A stretch of 64,000 bases of DNA, from NCBI GenBank assembly GCA_965221815.1, contig OZ244915.1, positions 744,001 to 808,000 of the forward strand, written 5' to 3'. Under the pieces are notes generated by a model. That model saw only the letters and a list, made by a program, of their open reading frames with translations. It was not told where the DNA came from and did no database searches. Shown one piece after another: positions 16,739 to 26,617 of the stretch. Source of the DNA: JAPOXR01 sp965221815. Its GTDB lineage: Bacteria; Pseudomonadota; Alphaproteobacteria; Rhodobacterales; Rhodobacteraceae. The first letter of the stretch is position 1, and each line of letters opens with the position of its first letter. The translations under genes were made by a program, and so were the position numbers.

Positions 16739-17989
16739 GCGCCCGCACAAACCTCAGCCAGGAACCCCCAAAAAGAGAGCCAAAAGGCCCGCCCAAAAGG
16801 TACAGGGGGCATGACACCTGCGGCCGCCGGTCTCTCGGCGGCGATCATGGCGAGCCTGCCGGCACGGGATGGGGCGGATCTGTGGCAACGGATCTGTGGG
16901 GCGGGGCCCGCAACCAGCAGTCTGATCCGCCTGACGGCAGAGGTGGGTCAGGAATTTGAGGATCAGGCCGATGACCTGCTGGAAGAGGTGCGGAGCGATG
17001 AGAGCCGGCATGATGATGCGGTGGCCCTGCGGGTCTCGTTGGATGGGACCCTGCTACGGATGCCTGCGGAAGAGCTGGATGGACAGGTCATGGAACCGGG
17101 CTGGCGTGAGGCCGCCTGCGGCGTTGTGGCCCAACAGGGCAGCAATGGGGCGATGCTGACACAGGTACTTTTGCCCGGCTTCCCGAACCCGGCAAGACCT
17201 GTCTGAAATGCCAGATCAGCCAGGAGGTGTGGCACGGAATGCAGCAGGCGACCGCGCAGGGTCGAGAGTTGAAGATTGTCGCTATCGCCGATGGGGCCCG
17301 GGACAACTGGACCTTTCTGGAAAGTCTTTCGCCAGACATCAGGCTGGTCGATGTCTGGCATGCCCGCCAATATCTCAAGGCTGCGGCCGATGCCGCTGAT
17401 GGCGCGGAGAGCGCCAGGAGCGCAGTATGGTTCGACACATACAAGGCCATCCTGACAGATGATCTCCAGGGCGTGGGCACGGTGATCGATGCGTTGTGTG
17501 ATCTCCGGCGAAAGAACCCAGGAAACAGTGAGATTATCACCGCCATTGGGTCTGTCCGCAGCCACCGCCAACGGATGCGTGACCAAGCGGCCCGCGATGC
17601 CGGCTCTCCCATCGGCAGCGGTGCCGTCGAGGCGGCAAACACAATGATCGTCAACACCCGGCTCAAGCGCAGCGGCCAGAGATGGGGTCGTGCCGGTGGC
17701 CAGGGTGTTCTCACTTTCCGGGCCCTGCTCAAATCAGGACGCTTTGACAACGTCTGAGCCCAACTGACCCACAGACGGCGACACGCCCAAGCCCACCTCT
17801 CGGCCAACGACAATCGTACACCTCGCGCCAAAGTCGCCTGATGATTCGCCGAAAGCAACCCATCAGGAATCAACCCCGGTCCAAACCCAGCCAGAGGGGA
17901 ATCACTCCCGATGGTTCAAATTCTCTTGCGTCATGGCTGTGAATTATGGCAAGAAGGCTGTCCGTTCGTGGCTTCTTGACAAGGTAAAT

Positions 17990-18646
17990 ATGAATAGAAG
18001 CGACTATTTGGATCAGCGACGTGCGATGGTCGATTGCCAGGTTCGACCTTCCGATGTGACCAAATTTCCGATTATTGAAGCCCTGCTTGAATGTCCGCGG
18101 GAGGCGTTTGTTCCGGACAATCTCAGGTCCGTTGCTTATCTGGGAGATCATTTGCCCTTGTCAGAAGATCGATACCTTTTGGACCCACGTATCTTTGCCA
18201 AGATGCTGAACGCGGTTGATATTCGTAGAACTGAGTTTGTTCTCGATATTGGCTGTGGTTATGGCTATTCGTCGGCAGTGATTGCGCATTTGGCGGAGGC
18301 TGTCGTTGCGCTAGAGTCCGGCGCGATGGCCGAGACAGCTGCGGCCAACCTTTCAGCCTATGCAGCTGACAACACGATCGCCAAGAGCGGTAATCTGAGT
18401 GAAGGTGTTCCTGAATTTGCACCCTATGATGTCATGACCGTGCAGGGAGGCGTGGAACGCTTGCCGGATGATATTGTCGCACAGTTGCGGGACGGCGGGA
18501 GAATCGTGTGCATTTTTGTGAACCGTGTACCTGGTGAATGTCGTGTTGGAATCAAAAAGTCAGGACAAATCAGTTGGCATCCTGTATTCGATGCAGATGT
18601 ACCGTTGCTTGCAGACTATAAAATGGAGGAAATGTTCGTTTTCTGA
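17990..18646 (+). CDS. pcm: Protein-L-isoaspartate O-methyltransferase-like protein
   Basis: The 218-aa enzyme should methylate isoaspartyl residues of damaged proteins using SAM in the cytosol. It shows the family lead RRAMVDCQVRPSDVTKFPII, the PREAFVP block and the SAM loop VLDIGCGYGYSSAVIA, followed by an acidic strand end (VALES). The start is ATG 17990 (MNRSDYLDQRR) with AAGG upstream; an in-frame ATG at 17933 lies close to the ISKra4 end and would add a non-conserved lead. The gene directly precedes tolC, an arrangement common in alphaproteobacteria. Confidence 0.88.
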   Translation: MNRSDYLDQRRAMVDCQVRPSDVTKFPIIEALLECPREAFVPDNLRSVAYLGDHLPLSEDRYLLDPRIFAKMLNAVDIRRTEFVLDIGCGYGYSSAVIAHLAEAVVALESGAMAETAAANLSAYAADNTIAKSGNLSEGVPEFAPYDVMTVQGGVERLPDDIVAQLRDGGRIVCIFVNRVPGECRVGIKKSGQISWHPVFDADVPLLADYKMEEMFVF

Positions 18647-18702
18647 ACAGGATGTGCGTTTGGTCATGGGGGTGAGTCTGTGGACTCGATGAGGGGTTAA
18701 TT

Positions 18703-20109
18703 TTGGTCAAGTTCAAAAAGATTCATGTGGCGCTGGCCATGGTTGGTTCGCTGTTGATGCCGAATATGGCCCTGACAGCAAGCCTTTCTGACGCCATGGC
18801 AGCAGCCTATACGAACAGCAAGCTGCTCGAATCGGCTCGTGCTGCATTGCGCGCCCAGGATGAGGATGTGCCGGGTGCGCTGGCTGCAATGCGCCCGCAA
18901 TTGAGTGCACTGGCCCGCGTCAGCGGGCGAACGCGACGCGCGCCTCCCGGCGGGAATATGAAAAGGCCGCGCGCAACTGATTCAAGCCTTCCAGCCACAT
19001 TGCAACTGATCGCTGAAATCCAGGTCTATGATGGCGGGGATACTGACTTGACGGTGCAAGCCGCGCAGGAGAGCATACGTGCAGCGCGGCAATCACTTGT
19101 TGAAGCTGAACAACAGGTTCTGCTTGCAGCCGCTCAGGCCTACCATGATGTCCTGCGCCAGCGTGAGTTGCTGGAGGTCGCAGAAAATGGCCTGATCCTG
19201 ACCAAGACACAATTACAGGCGGCGCAAAGCAGGTTTGAATTGGGCGAGATCACGAGAACCGATGTGAGTCTGGTGGAAGCCAGTCTGGCAACAGCGCAAG
19301 GCCGGGTCTTTATGCGGGAAGGTGACCTTGAAATCGCTGAGCGGAATTACGAACTTGCGGTTGGAACACTGCCCGGTGCTCTCGATCCGACGCCGCCACT
19401 CCCCGAACTGCCTGCCGATCTGGAACATGCACAATCGATTGCTGCACAGGTCCATCCGGCAATCAAACGTGCAAAACATGCCTTGTCGGCGGCCCGACTC
19501 ACACTTCGAAGAAGTGAAACAGCCAAGCGACCACGTATCTCTGTTGGCAGTTCGGTCGGGACCAATCGCGATCTCCAACATTGGAGCCATGGTACAGATA
19601 CCATGGAAATATTTGTCGAAACGCGTATTCCTCTCTATCAGGGGGGGACGACCAGTTCACTCTTGCGTCGCGCAGTGGCCAATGCCGAACGCGCGGCGGT
19701 TGAATTGCAGAGGGAAGCCCAATTGGTGGCACTCGACGTGTCCATTGCCCATTCGCGACTGGAAGTTGCCGCATCGCTGATCCCGACAAACGAACAACAT
19801 GTCGATTCGGCAGAACTGGCTTATCAGGGAATCAGGCAGGAGACGGCACTCGGTGCACGGACCACGATTGACCTTTTGAATGCCGAACAAGATCTTCAAG
19901 AGGCACGCTCCAATCTCGTTGCCGCCCTCAAGGAAAGGGATATGGCGGTCTATGCTCTGCTCGAGTCAGTCGGTTTGCTCACGGTGCAGCATCTCGGTCT
20001 TGGAGTTCCCGAATATGATGCAAAAAAGAATTTCAACAGGGTGAAGAATGCACCAGATGTCCACAATCGCCAGGAAATCGTTGATAGGATTCTTGAAAAA
20101 ACGCGTTGA
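18703..20109 (+). CDS. tolC: TolC-family outer membrane efflux protein
   Basis: The 468-aa protein forms the trimeric outer membrane duct of tripartite efflux pumps or type I secretion. Start TTG 18703 has GAGGGG at 18691; residues 1-26 (VKFKKIHVALAMVGSLLMPNMALTA) are a signal peptide. Two OEP repeats follow, each with long coiled-coil helices: first LVEAEQQVLLAAAQAYHDVLRQRELL and FELGEITRTDVSLVEASLA, then VETRIPLYQGGTTSSLLRRA and LGARTTIDLLNAEQDLQEARSNLVAA. The layout and length match alphaproteobacterial TolC. It follows pcm by 56 bp and is probably cotranscribed. Confidence 0.92.
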   Translation: MVKFKKIHVALAMVGSLLMPNMALTASLSDAMAAAYTNSKLLESARAALRAQDEDVPGALAAMRPQLSALARVSGRTRRAPPGGNMKRPRATDSSLPATLQLIAEIQVYDGGDTDLTVQAAQESIRAARQSLVEAEQQVLLAAAQAYHDVLRQRELLEVAENGLILTKTQLQAAQSRFELGEITRTDVSLVEASLATAQGRVFMREGDLEIAERNYELAVGTLPGALDPTPPLPELPADLEHAQSIAAQVHPAIKRAKHALSAARLTLRRSETAKRPRISVGSSVGTNRDLQHWSHGTDTMEIFVETRIPLYQGGTTSSLLRRAVANAERAAVELQREAQLVALDVSIAHSRLEVAASLIPTNEQHVDSAELAYQGIRQETALGARTTIDLLNAEQDLQEARSNLVAALKERDMAVYALLESVGLLTVQHLGLGVPEYDAKKNFNRVKNAPDVHNRQEIVDRILEKTR

Positions 20110-20238
20110 GAATCATTCCTGTTGCGATATCGGCTGTTCCTAAACCATGGTCATTGATTCTCAGATATCTATTCAATTTGTCGGCGCAACCGACTATCTC
20201 CATCATTTTCAAATCAGGATTCTTGTGACGTCATAAGC

Positions 20239-22804
20239 ATGCCCTTAGCGACCAAATATCAGGCTGGTGAAATTGAAGCGCGGGTCGCCAAGAAATGGGA
20301 TCAGGCGGATGCTTTTGCTGCTGGTGCCAATGCAAAGCCGGGCAGCGAGTCCTTTTGTATCATGATTCCACCGCCCAATGTGACCGGGTTGCTGCATATG
20401 GGGCACGCATTCAACAACACGATTCAGGATATCCTGATTCGATGGCATCGCATGCGTGGATTCGATGTGTTGTGTTGGCGCATCCTGCGATTGGTCGCGT
20501 AATCGTTTCACTATGGATCCAGGGTTTCACCATGCGGTGTTGAAAGTCTTTGTCGAACTTTATCGGAAAGGGGTGATCTATCGTGGAAAACGGCTGGTCA
20601 ACTGGGACCCGCATTTCGAGACGGCGATTTCAGATCTCGAGGTTGAACAAATCGAGGTGGATGGCAGGCTGTGGCGTTTTCGTTATCCGCTGGATGATGG
20701 GTCAACCTACGCATTTCCCGTGGAATTTGATGAGCAGGGGAAACCTGTCGCATGGGAGCAACGCAACTATCTGACGGTTGCGACAACACGACCGGAAACC
20801 ATCCTGGGAGATACGGGGGTGGCCGTCCATCCTCATGATGAGCGTTACCGGGGCGTGATTGGAAAAAGAGTCAGGCTGCCGCTTGTGAACCGGCTCATTC
20901 CGATTGTTGCCGATCCCCATGCCGATCCTGAAAAAGGAACAGGCGCCGTCAAGATTACACCGGCACATGATTTCAATGACTGGGCCGTAGGCCAGCGTTG
21001 TGCATTGCGGGCGATCAATGTCATGACGACGGCTGCGGCGATGAATCTGGCCAACAACGAAGATTTTCTTGAAGATTGTGATGTCACCGACGCAGCCCTG
21101 GCGCTGCATGGGCTCGACCGCTACGCTGCCCGCGAACAGATTGTTGCTTTGGCGCGGATGCAGGGCTGGCTCGAAGGAGAAGATGATGATCGCCATGTCG
21201 TTCCACATGGCGACCGTTCCAAGGTCGCCATTGAGCCGTATCTGACTGACCAGTGGTTCGTGGACGCCAAGCAACTCGTCGGACCTGCCATCGATGCGGT
21301 TAAATCAGGAAGAACGCGAATTCTTCCGGTGCAATATGAGAAGACCTATTTCCGATGGCTGGAATCGATTGAACCCTGGTGTATTTCCCGCCAGCTCTGG
21401 TGGGGGCATCAGATTCCCGTCTGGTATGATTCCGACGGAAACCAGTATTGCGCGGTGAGTGAAGAGGAAGCGGTTGAAATGGCCGGTGGGCGTGAACTGA
21501 CCCGCGATCCAGATGTTCTCGACACCTGGTTCTCGTCGGGACTCTGGCCAATCGGCACGCTGGGCTGGCCGCAAGAGACGAAAGAATACCAGCGATATTT
21601 TCCAACGGATGTCCTGGTGACAGGGTTCGACATCATTTTCTTCTGGGTCGCCCGTATGATGATGATGCAGTTGGCGATTGTCGGGACGGTGCCTTTCCAT
21701 ACTGTTTATGTCCATGCTCTGGTGCGTGATGCGCAGGGTCGAAAAATGTCGAAATCAATCGGCAACGTGATTGATCCGATTGATCTGATCGATAAATACG
21801 GTGCTGATGCCGTACGTTTCACCTTGGCATCGATGGCCGCCATGGGACGTGATCTCCGGCTCTCCGAGGATCGGGTCGCAGGCTATCGAAACTTTGGGAC
21901 TAAGATCTGGAATGTCGTACGCTATGCCGAGATCAATCGGTGCCATCCCGAAAAGGATTTCAGCCCCTCATCTGCTCAGTCTTCTGTCAATCGTTGGATC
22001 ATTAGCCAGGCGGTGCAAACTGCTGAAATGGTTGATGAATCCATAAAGGAGTTTCGTTTCAATGATGCGGCGAACCGGCTTTATGCGTTTGTCTGGGGTC
22101 ATGTCTGCGATTGGTATGTGGAATTTTCCAAGGAACTTTTGCATGATCCTGATGCGGATCTGGTGGCGGAAACACGGGCGACTCTGGCCTGGATTCTTGA
22201 TGAATGTCTCGCGCTGCTTCATCCCTTTATGCCATTCATTTCAGAAGAGCTCTGGGGCCGCATTCCGAGAGACAAGATGTTGGTGCATACGGATTGGCCT
22301 CGCCATGATTCAACATTACTCAAGGATGCAGACGCGGATCATGAGATGGCTTGGACAATCCAACTGATTGAAGACGTCCGCTCGACCCGTACACAGATGC
22401 GCGTTCCCGCCGGGGAGCGCATTGAATTGCTGAGAATTGAGGAACAGAACAAGACGAAAGGTTATTTTACGCGGAACCGTGCATTGATTATGCGTCTGGC
22501 GCGGCTCTCGGCTGTGTCACAGGCACACGAAGTGCCCCGCGATGCCGCATTGATTTCGGTCGAAGGCAGTGTCTTTTGTCTTCCCCTGGCCCATATCATT
22601 GATGTTGATCTTGAAAAGAATCGCCTTGACGCGGACCTGAAAAAAACCCGATCCGATATGTCTGTTCTCCAGTCCCGCCTCAACAATGAAGGCTTTCTGA
22701 CCAAGGCCCCGGAAGATGTCGTTGAAAAGGACCGTGCGCGTTTGGGCATTCTCAGTGAACAAGCCGCGACCTATGAAACAGCCTTACAGAGATTCTCGCC
22801 GTGA
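20239..22804 (+). pseudogene. valS: Valyl-tRNA synthetase with internal deletion and frameshift
   Basis: ATG 20239 reads a normal ValS N-terminus (YQAGEIEARVAKKWDQADAF) with the HIGH-type motif PPPNVTGLLHMGHAFNNT, then after RGFDVL it runs to a stop at 20502. A second frame takes up at GASCDWSRNRFTMDPGFH near 20480 and runs to 22804 with the editing domain, KMSKS (GRKMSKSIGNVIDP) and a C-terminal coiled coil. About 50 residues between RGFDVL and LGASCDW are missing, including the conserved WQPGTDHAGIATQ block. ValS is essential, so either an intact second copy exists, or this is an assembly or read error in the 20465-20485 region. All other parts look well conserved. Confidence 0.85.
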
Positions 22805-22926
22805 TCACCGATACGCTGATGTCTGCTGATATCAGCGATAAAGTGAACGTTCGCAAGAGTCTTGATCCGGTGTCATATCAGTGCGAAAGCACTCGAGCGG
22901 TGCGGATAGCGTTGAACATTTGACTG

Positions 22927-23124
22927 GTGGCCATCGCCGAACTGAAAGGTGAACTGATAGCGACGCAGGAACGGATGAAAACGATGACAGCCGAAAACGA
23001 CAGTGCCCTGGATCGCCTGCGGGCTGATATGGCCCAGCGTGACACGGACAATCTGCGCTTGCAGATCGGCCTGTGGGTCGCCGCCGTGGTGATCATCGGT
23101 GTCCTCATCCGCTGGCCCGCCTGA
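22927..23124 (+). CDS. Small coiled-coil membrane protein, DUF1640-like
   Basis: The 65-aa product begins at GTG 22927 and has a heptad-like N-terminal half (LKGELIATQERMKTMTAENDS) followed by a single C-terminal membrane helix (LQIGLWVAAVVIIGVLIRW). This resembles the C-terminal end of DUF1640/CCDC90-type proteins, which normally are longer. An upstream frame (about 22843-22920) could be the decayed N-terminal part, so this may be a truncated relic. No ribosome site is obvious. Confidence 0.4.
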   Translation: MAIAELKGELIATQERMKTMTAENDSALDRLRADMAQRDTDNLRLQIGLWVAAVVIIGVLIRWPA

Positions 23125-23615
23125 CCCCGAACCTGCAACAGACCGCGGGATCACGAAAAACCTCGTACCACAGCCATGAAGGTTGAGATGCTGGTGTTGT
23201 TCTCTCCAGACACTCTCAAGCCCCTCTGACGGCAGTCCTGTGTCGGGATCGGATTCTCCTGAAGGTCAGATCGTGACTGCCGTTCCTCAGCCACATATAT
23301 GACACGGGGCCTTGAGGGCAGCATTTCTGAAGAGGCGGTCGTTTACAGAAAGGGTCGAATCCTGCGCTGAGTCCCCTCTTTTTGTTTCCGAATGGCCGGG
23401 TTGAACTGACAACGGATCGGATGCTGCCTGCGCACGGTGCGCCCCTTTTGCCTGAGTGGCGCCGAGTGGATGCCACAGGAGAACTTGATGAAGGCGATTT
23501 TCGTATGCAATCAGTCGTCGTATAGGAGCAAATTGGGGACACCGGGTGTCATCCAGCGTGGCAACGATCGCCATGAAAGTTTGAAGTCGGATGAAGAATG
23601 CAAACAGGTGGATAT
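23125..23615. other. Intergenic stretch without a recognisable gene
   Basis: About 490 bp between the small membrane protein and dusA. Several short frames exist on both strands, but none has a ribosome site or recognisable motif. The dusA ribosome site (AGGTGG) is at its right end. Confidence 0.5.
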
Positions 23616-24623
23616 ATGAGACTTTCTGTCGCGCCGATGATGGACTGGACTGATCGGCATTGCCGCTATTTTCATCGTCAACTGACGCGTCAAACCCTCC
23701 TCTACACCGAGATGGTCACGACGTCGGCAATCAGGCATGGCGACGTCAACAGATTGTTGGCATTTGACCCGTGCGAGCGCCCACTCGCATTGCAAATAGG
23801 TGGCGTTGAGCCACAGGAACTCTTTGAAGCGGTTCAACGCTGCACCGGGCGTGGATTCGATGAAATCAATCTCAATGCCGGCTGTCCGTCTGACAAAGTG
23901 CAAGCCGGTGGGTTTGGTGCAGTTCTCATGAAAGACCCGGTTCGCGCCGCCGCATGCCTGCGCGCCATGCAGGATGCCGCAGAGGGGATTGAGATTACAC
24001 TCAAATGCCGAATCGGGGTCGATGATCAGAATCCGGAAACCTGTTTGCCGGAATTCCTTTCGGCCGTGGCAGATTCGGGTGTCAGCAGAATTGCGATTCA
24101 TGCTCGAAAAGCATGGCTGCGGGGACTTAGCCCAAAACAGAATCGTGAGATTCCACCGCTGGATTATCCTTTGGTGCTGAGGATGAAAGATCAATTTCCA
24201 CAACTGAAGATCTGCATCAATGGGGGTATTGAATGTCTCACTCAAGCTGAGAGGTATCTTGCGGCAGGACTGGATGGGGTCATGATTGGCAGGGCGGCAT
24301 ATCGCACGCCCGCGCGTCTCCTCGCGCCCGTTGATCAGCGGATTTTTGGTCAATCGGGGAAGAGAATGAACCCCAACCAGGTTGCGGCAGCCATGGTTCC
24401 CTATCTCAGACAACAGTATCGGTCGGGCGTCAAAGTCACGGCAGTCACCCGGCATATGCTGGGTCTCTTTGCTGGCCAGTCGGGTGCTCGCACGTGGCGG
24501 CAAATGCTCTCGAACCCAGCGTTGAACGGGCCAGAAGGGATTGAATTCTATTGGCAAGCGGTGCGCATGATGGAGAAGCAGGCGAACGGCAGCAGCGCAT
24601 CGGTGGCCATGCATCCTGCGTAG
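23616..24623 (+). CDS. dusA: tRNA-dihydrouridine(20/20a) synthase
   Basis: The 335-aa FMN enzyme reduces uridine 20/20a in the D-loop of tRNA with NADPH. ATG 23616 has AGGTGG four bases upstream and gives the typical DusA start RLSVAPMMDWTDRHCRYFHR; an ATG 18 bp earlier would add six extra residues. Motifs: LLYTEMVTTSAI, PLALQIGGVEP, DEINLNAGCPSDKVQAGGFG with the catalytic Cys, KCRIGVDDQ, IHARKAWLRGLSPKQNREIPPL and GVMIGRAAY. Length and motif order are those of DusA rather than DusB or DusC. Confidence 0.93.
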   Translation: MRLSVAPMMDWTDRHCRYFHRQLTRQTLLYTEMVTTSAIRHGDVNRLLAFDPCERPLALQIGGVEPQELFEAVQRCTGRGFDEINLNAGCPSDKVQAGGFGAVLMKDPVRAAACLRAMQDAAEGIEITLKCRIGVDDQNPETCLPEFLSAVADSGVSRIAIHARKAWLRGLSPKQNREIPPLDYPLVLRMKDQFPQLKICINGGIECLTQAERYLAAGLDGVMIGRAAYRTPARLLAPVDQRIFGQSGKRMNPNQVAAAMVPYLRQQYRSGVKVTAVTRHMLGLFAGQSGARTWRQMLSNPALNGPEGIEFYWQAVRMMEKQANGSSASVAMHPA

Positions 24624-24777
24624 TCGGGACTGGTGTTCACCGCCGAAGCGGTGAATTTCCAGCCAGTCATCGCATCACGCGCCTCAGGAGGCCATTGCTG
24701 CAAGATGCGCCTGGCCTGATCAGGACGATCGGTTCGCGCCTTGTCATGACTTTTTGGGCATTGATGATCATCCAGCA

Positions 24778-25281
24778 TCACGTCATGTTGAATGAATCCG
24801 CGTTGTCTTCGCGAAATTTGTGTATCTCGTCCAATGCCCATTGCAGCATGACAGATGCCGCGACTCGGTGGATCAGTGAGTCGCGCTTTGCCCGAGAACT
24901 GGCCACTGTACTGCCTACAATTTCAATCGCCTCTGCTGAAGAGAGGCGTTCATCCTGAAAGCTGATCGGCAGCGGCGTCATTTGACTGAGATGATAGGCA
25001 AATGCCCGCACGGACTGACATTGCTTCCCCTGCGTGCCATCCATATTCAAGGGGAGGCCCAGGATGATACCCACAGCTGCACGGTCAGCGCAGATGTCGA
25101 GCAGCTTGACGGCGGTTGTCCGAAATTTCTTTTCAACAATTGTCGATAACGGCGATGCGAGCCGTTGTTCATGATCAGAAACAGCGATGCCGATGGAACG
25201 TCGGCCATGATCAAGTCCAACAAGACTGCCGCGGCAGGAAATAATTTCGGCAAACGCATTCAACTCAGGAATAATCGACAT
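24778..25281 (-). CDS. ruvX: YqgF/RuvX Holliday-junction-resolvase-like nuclease
   Basis: The 167-aa RNase H-fold protein belongs to YqgF, which acts in pre-16S rRNA 5'-end maturation and was earlier named a putative Holliday junction resolvase. Motifs: LVGLDHGRRSIGIAVSD (first Asp), GIILGLPLNMDGTQGKQ, FQDERLSSAEA and a final acidic/His region. Its ATG at 25281 overlaps the stop codon of the upstream ccmI by one base (TAATG), so the two are translationally coupled. Confidence 0.88.
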   Translation of the reverse strand: MSIIPELNAFAEIISCRGSLVGLDHGRRSIGIAVSDHEQRLASPLSTIVEKKFRTTAVKLLDICADRAAVGIILGLPLNMDGTQGKQCQSVRAFAYHLSQMTPLPISFQDERLSSAEAIEIVGSTVASSRAKRDSLIHRVAASVMLQWALDEIHKFREDNADSFNMT

Positions 25282-26507
25282 TACTGTGCGGGATCGAGAT
25301 CGGTACTTTCCATGATGAACTGTAAATCGTCCGGACTGTCAGCAAAGACCTCAAGTGCGCGCTCATAACTCATTCGTGCGGCGCTGTGCTGACCGATTGT
25401 CATCTGTGAATTGATCAACATGGTCCATTCAATGGCGCTGCCTCCGTCCTCGTCAAGACGGTTTCGCAGACTTTCGACCATTCCGGTAATGAATTCCACG
25501 CGGTCTTCAACGCTCATTGACTCGGCAGCGGCGATATCTTCGCTACTGGGTCGGGGAAGTGGTTCGGGCGGCAAGTTTATGTTCGTTATACCCGCCGCCT
25601 GAGCCGCCGCTGGCAGGCGCAGCCGGAGATCGGCAGCGATGGGTGATGTTGCTGGCAAATCTTCAATTAACCGATTCCAGATATTGACGGTGAGATCAGG
25701 ACGCCCTGTCTGGGCGTACATGAGTCCAAGATAATAGCGTGCCGCCGGGTCCTCTGGATCGCGGGCGAGTGCCTGATAGATGGCGGCCTCTGCTTCGGGA
25801 GAGACATAGCCCCCGGCCTCGATCACCAGAAGATCAGTCATTTGGCTGAAATCCGTCGCCCGCGCCGCGCCGTCAAGAAGAGCCAGGACATCTCTTTGTG
25901 CTTGTATTGCCGCAGCAAAGTTGCCAATCGACAACTCACTGCGAACCAGCATGCGTAATCCCTCAAGATCCGGTGCAGCGGCGGCCAGACGGGTGCGCAG
26001 TTCAGCGACGAGGCGCACCAGTTCCGGGTCGGCCTCAGTCGTAATAGAAGTCAGGTCTCGACTGTCAACGATTTCCCGTTGGGAAGGTCGGGTCGTGTAC
26101 GCCAGTTCTGCTGCTCTCAACCGTTCCGATAACGAGAGATCGGGCAGGTTTGGATTACCAATCAGCCAGTAAAGGGCGGCTGAGCCGGGTAAAAAGACGA
26201 GAATGATGAGGATACAGGCCAAAGAAGTGGACAGACGCGATGCGGTGCCGACAGACGAACATGATACTGTTGTTCGTTCATGCGCCCGAAGAAGTCGCCG
26301 TGAGACTTCACGCCGCGCCTGTTCGGCATCTACCGCGCTCAGACGATTCTGCTGCAGATCATCCTCGACGCTTGCCAACTGCGACTTGTAAAATTCAACT
26401 TCGCGTTGTGCGTCTTCATGAGGTGCGTCTCGATGTCGAATTAGGGCCATCAGGAGGAGTGTGGTGACGGCTGCCGACAATGCTGTTCCTGCCAGCCAGA
26501 AAATCAT
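25281..26507 (-). CDS. ccmI: Cytochrome c biogenesis protein CcmI
   Basis: The 408-aa inner membrane protein presents apocytochrome c to the heme ligation machinery. It has two N-terminal membrane helices (LAGTALSAAVTTLLLMALI and SLACILIILVFLPGSAALYW) flanking a cytoplasmic coiled coil with EVEFYKSQLASVEDDLQQNRLS, then a periplasmic TPR domain (AIYQALARDPEDPAARYYLGLMY). This is the CcmI/CycH layout. The other ccm genes are not in the window. It is upstream of and coupled to ruvX, and divergent from soxB. Confidence 0.85.
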   Translation of the reverse strand: MIFWLAGTALSAAVTTLLLMALIRHRDAPHEDAQREVEFYKSQLASVEDDLQQNRLSAVDAEQARREVSRRLLRAHERTTVSCSSVGTASRLSTSLACILIILVFLPGSAALYWLIGNPNLPDLSLSERLRAAELAYTTRPSQREIVDSRDLTSITTEADPELVRLVAELRTRLAAAAPDLEGLRMLVRSELSIGNFAAAIQAQRDVLALLDGAARATDFSQMTDLLVIEAGGYVSPEAEAAIYQALARDPEDPAARYYLGLMYAQTGRPDLTVNIWNRLIEDLPATSPIAADLRLRLPAAAQAAGITNINLPPEPLPRPSSEDIAAAESMSVEDRVEFITGMVESLRNRLDEDGGSAIEWTMLINSQMTIGQHSAARMSYERALEVFADSPDDLQFIMESTDLDPAQ

Positions 26508-26617
26508 AGAATCATTCCTTCCACGCCATCGCCGGGCCGGGATTGAATACAGCCGATGACTACTTTATTCTTTCGCGTGCGCATATGGAAATTCATTGGC
26601 ATCGGGAAGGATTGTCT

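Larger units (their letters stand above)
15134..16804 (-). mobile_element. IS110-family element inserted in ISKra4
   Basis: The element carries one transposase on the minus strand, a short 3' flank (about 80 bp, 15134-15213) and a long 5' flank (about 350 bp, 16456-16804). It has no true terminal repeats, as usual for IS110, though AAAAGGT occurs near both ends in inverse orientation. Exact ends are uncertain by a few bases because both junctions lie in G-runs. Confidence 0.65.
16456..16804 (-). ncRNA. Putative IS110 bridge-RNA region
   Basis: IS110-group elements transcribe a bridge RNA from the non-coding end upstream of the transposase. Here that end is about 350 bp, longer than the downstream end, and contains no gene. 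It includes a perfect 34-bp palindrome, a C14 run and a repeated 13-mer. The RNA is inferred from element type and layout only; I have not drawn target- and donor-binding loops. Confidence 0.35.
14813..17757 (+). pseudogene. ISKra4-family transposase, split and frameshifted
   Basis: The N-terminal part (frameshifted near 14860) reads AVAGLARGLWGQAFAARDDHG, QLQIDGKSARQVAASPGQ and GTVTFPRARTRPSG, ending RGLTTG at about 15130. The frame resumes at 16811 with MTPAAAGLSAAIMA and continues HDDAVALRVSLDGTLLRM (first Asp). A further shift near 17160 leads into FARLPEPGKTCLKCQ, VAIADGARDNWTF (second Asp) and GSGAVEAANTMIVNTRLKRS (Glu), stopping at 17757. At least two frameshifts plus the IS110 insertion make it non-functional. 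Confidence 0.8.
14617..17909 (+). mobile_element. ISKra4-family element interrupted by IS110
   Basis: Terminal inverted repeats of about 22 bp lie at 14617-14638 and 17888-17909 (both begin GGGAGTG and share TTC and TCTGGC blocks). Between them are the two halves of an ISKra4 transposase. The left half ends at a G-run (15124-15133) and the right half resumes after GGGGG (16805-16809), with an IS110-family element in between. A second copy of the terminal motif (GGGGGAATCACTCCC, about 14593-14607) lies just outside the left end, perhaps the relic of another copy. Confidence 0.7.
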
